This document shows, in pieces, positions 12,700 through 12,753 of a stretch of 12,753 nt of DNA. Made by a program: the position numbers and the translations under genes. A model generated the notes under the pieces. That model saw only the letters and a program-made list of their open reading frames with translations, was not told where the DNA came from and made no database searches. Source of the stretch: an uncultured Clostridia bacterium (GTDB lineage Bacteria; Bacillota; Clostridia; Oscillospirales; Acutalibacteraceae); contig CALDPI010000153.1 of NCBI GenBank assembly GCA_937912045.1, forward strand, positions 1 through 12,753, written 5' to 3'. Positions within the stretch are counted from its first letter, which is position 1; each line of letters begins with the position of its first letter.

Positions 12700-12753
12700 G
12701 TGAAAAAAGAGAAAACTTCCCTGATCCGCAGTGACGGCTTCCAGACCCTGCTT
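12700..12753 (+). CDS. Start of a probable ABC transporter permease (3' end cut by window)
   Basis: Eighteen codons only: GTG start, then KKEKTSLIRSDGFQTLL. The start has a full AAGGAGGG ribosome site (12685-12692) 7 bases upstream, inside the end of the preceding frame. A basic, short cytoplasmic N-terminus right after an ABC ATPase tail is what the permease of BmpA/NupOPQ-type importers looks like. Codon use (CTG, CGC, GGC, TTC, CAG, ACC) matches the ATPase fragment, not the DeoR/FAD genes. Too short for certainty. Confidence 0.5.
   Translation, partial: MKKEKTSLIRSDGFQTLL

Overview
The window looks like a chromosomal segment of a low-to-mid GC Gram-positive of the class Clostridia, probably a gut Oscillospiraceae/Ruminococcaceae-type organism. 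Reasons: strong AGGAGG-type ribosome sites before almost every gene, sigma-A promoters with TATAAT boxes, several lipobox lipoproteins with Ser/Asn-rich linkers, a short membrane protein directly after an ECF sigma gene, and ROK/SIS sugar genes beside cell-wall genes. The taxon is inferred from style, not from a marker gene. No rRNA, tRNA, CRISPR array, insertion sequence or riboswitch was seen. No stretch over 300 bases lacks a gene; the longest gap is 4912-5146 and holds divergent promoters.

Left part (1-4911), all on the minus strand, moderately GC-rich: a 3'-truncated miaB (tRNA methylthiotransferase) with a good promoter; a small Amidase_3 + SH3b wall amidase; and an operon reading ROK sugar kinase -> SIS-domain phosphosugar isomerase -> extracytoplasmic trigger-factor-like lipoprotein. 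The ROK stop codon lies in the SIS ribosome site. The operon ends in a hairpin terminator whose 3' arm is also the ribosome site of the amidase gene. Upstream of the operon is an orphan gene for a one-pass membrane protein with its own promoter.

Middle part (5147-10120), plus strand, distinctly AT-rich up to 8749: ECF sigma factor -> membrane protein in the anti-sigma position -> large lipoprotein, each gene overlapping the next. The exported part of the membrane protein and the N-terminal half of the lipoprotein are paralogous copies of one ~200-residue domain that I do not recognise. This is the best candidate for an undescribed system: an envelope-signalling module in which the putative anti-sigma sensor and a surface lipoprotein share a domain. 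A fourth gene, behind its own near-consensus promoter, encodes a lipoprotein with an SGNH-hydrolase-like domain. It ends at a perfect 12-bp bidirectional hairpin shared with the convergent MATE gene.

Right part (10135-12753): a MATE efflux transporter (minus) diverges from a DeoR-family regulator (plus), which is followed 26 bases later by an FAD-dependent oxidoreductase. That last reading frame is chimeric. Its first ~75 residues are the Rossmann N-terminus of the oxidoreductase, but its last ~28 residues look like the C-terminus of a sugar/nucleoside-type ABC transporter ATPase. It is followed by the start of what looks like the matching permease, with a visible change in codon use. The last ~120-140 bases are therefore probably a misjoin (assembly or cloning chimera) or, less likely, a recombination junction.
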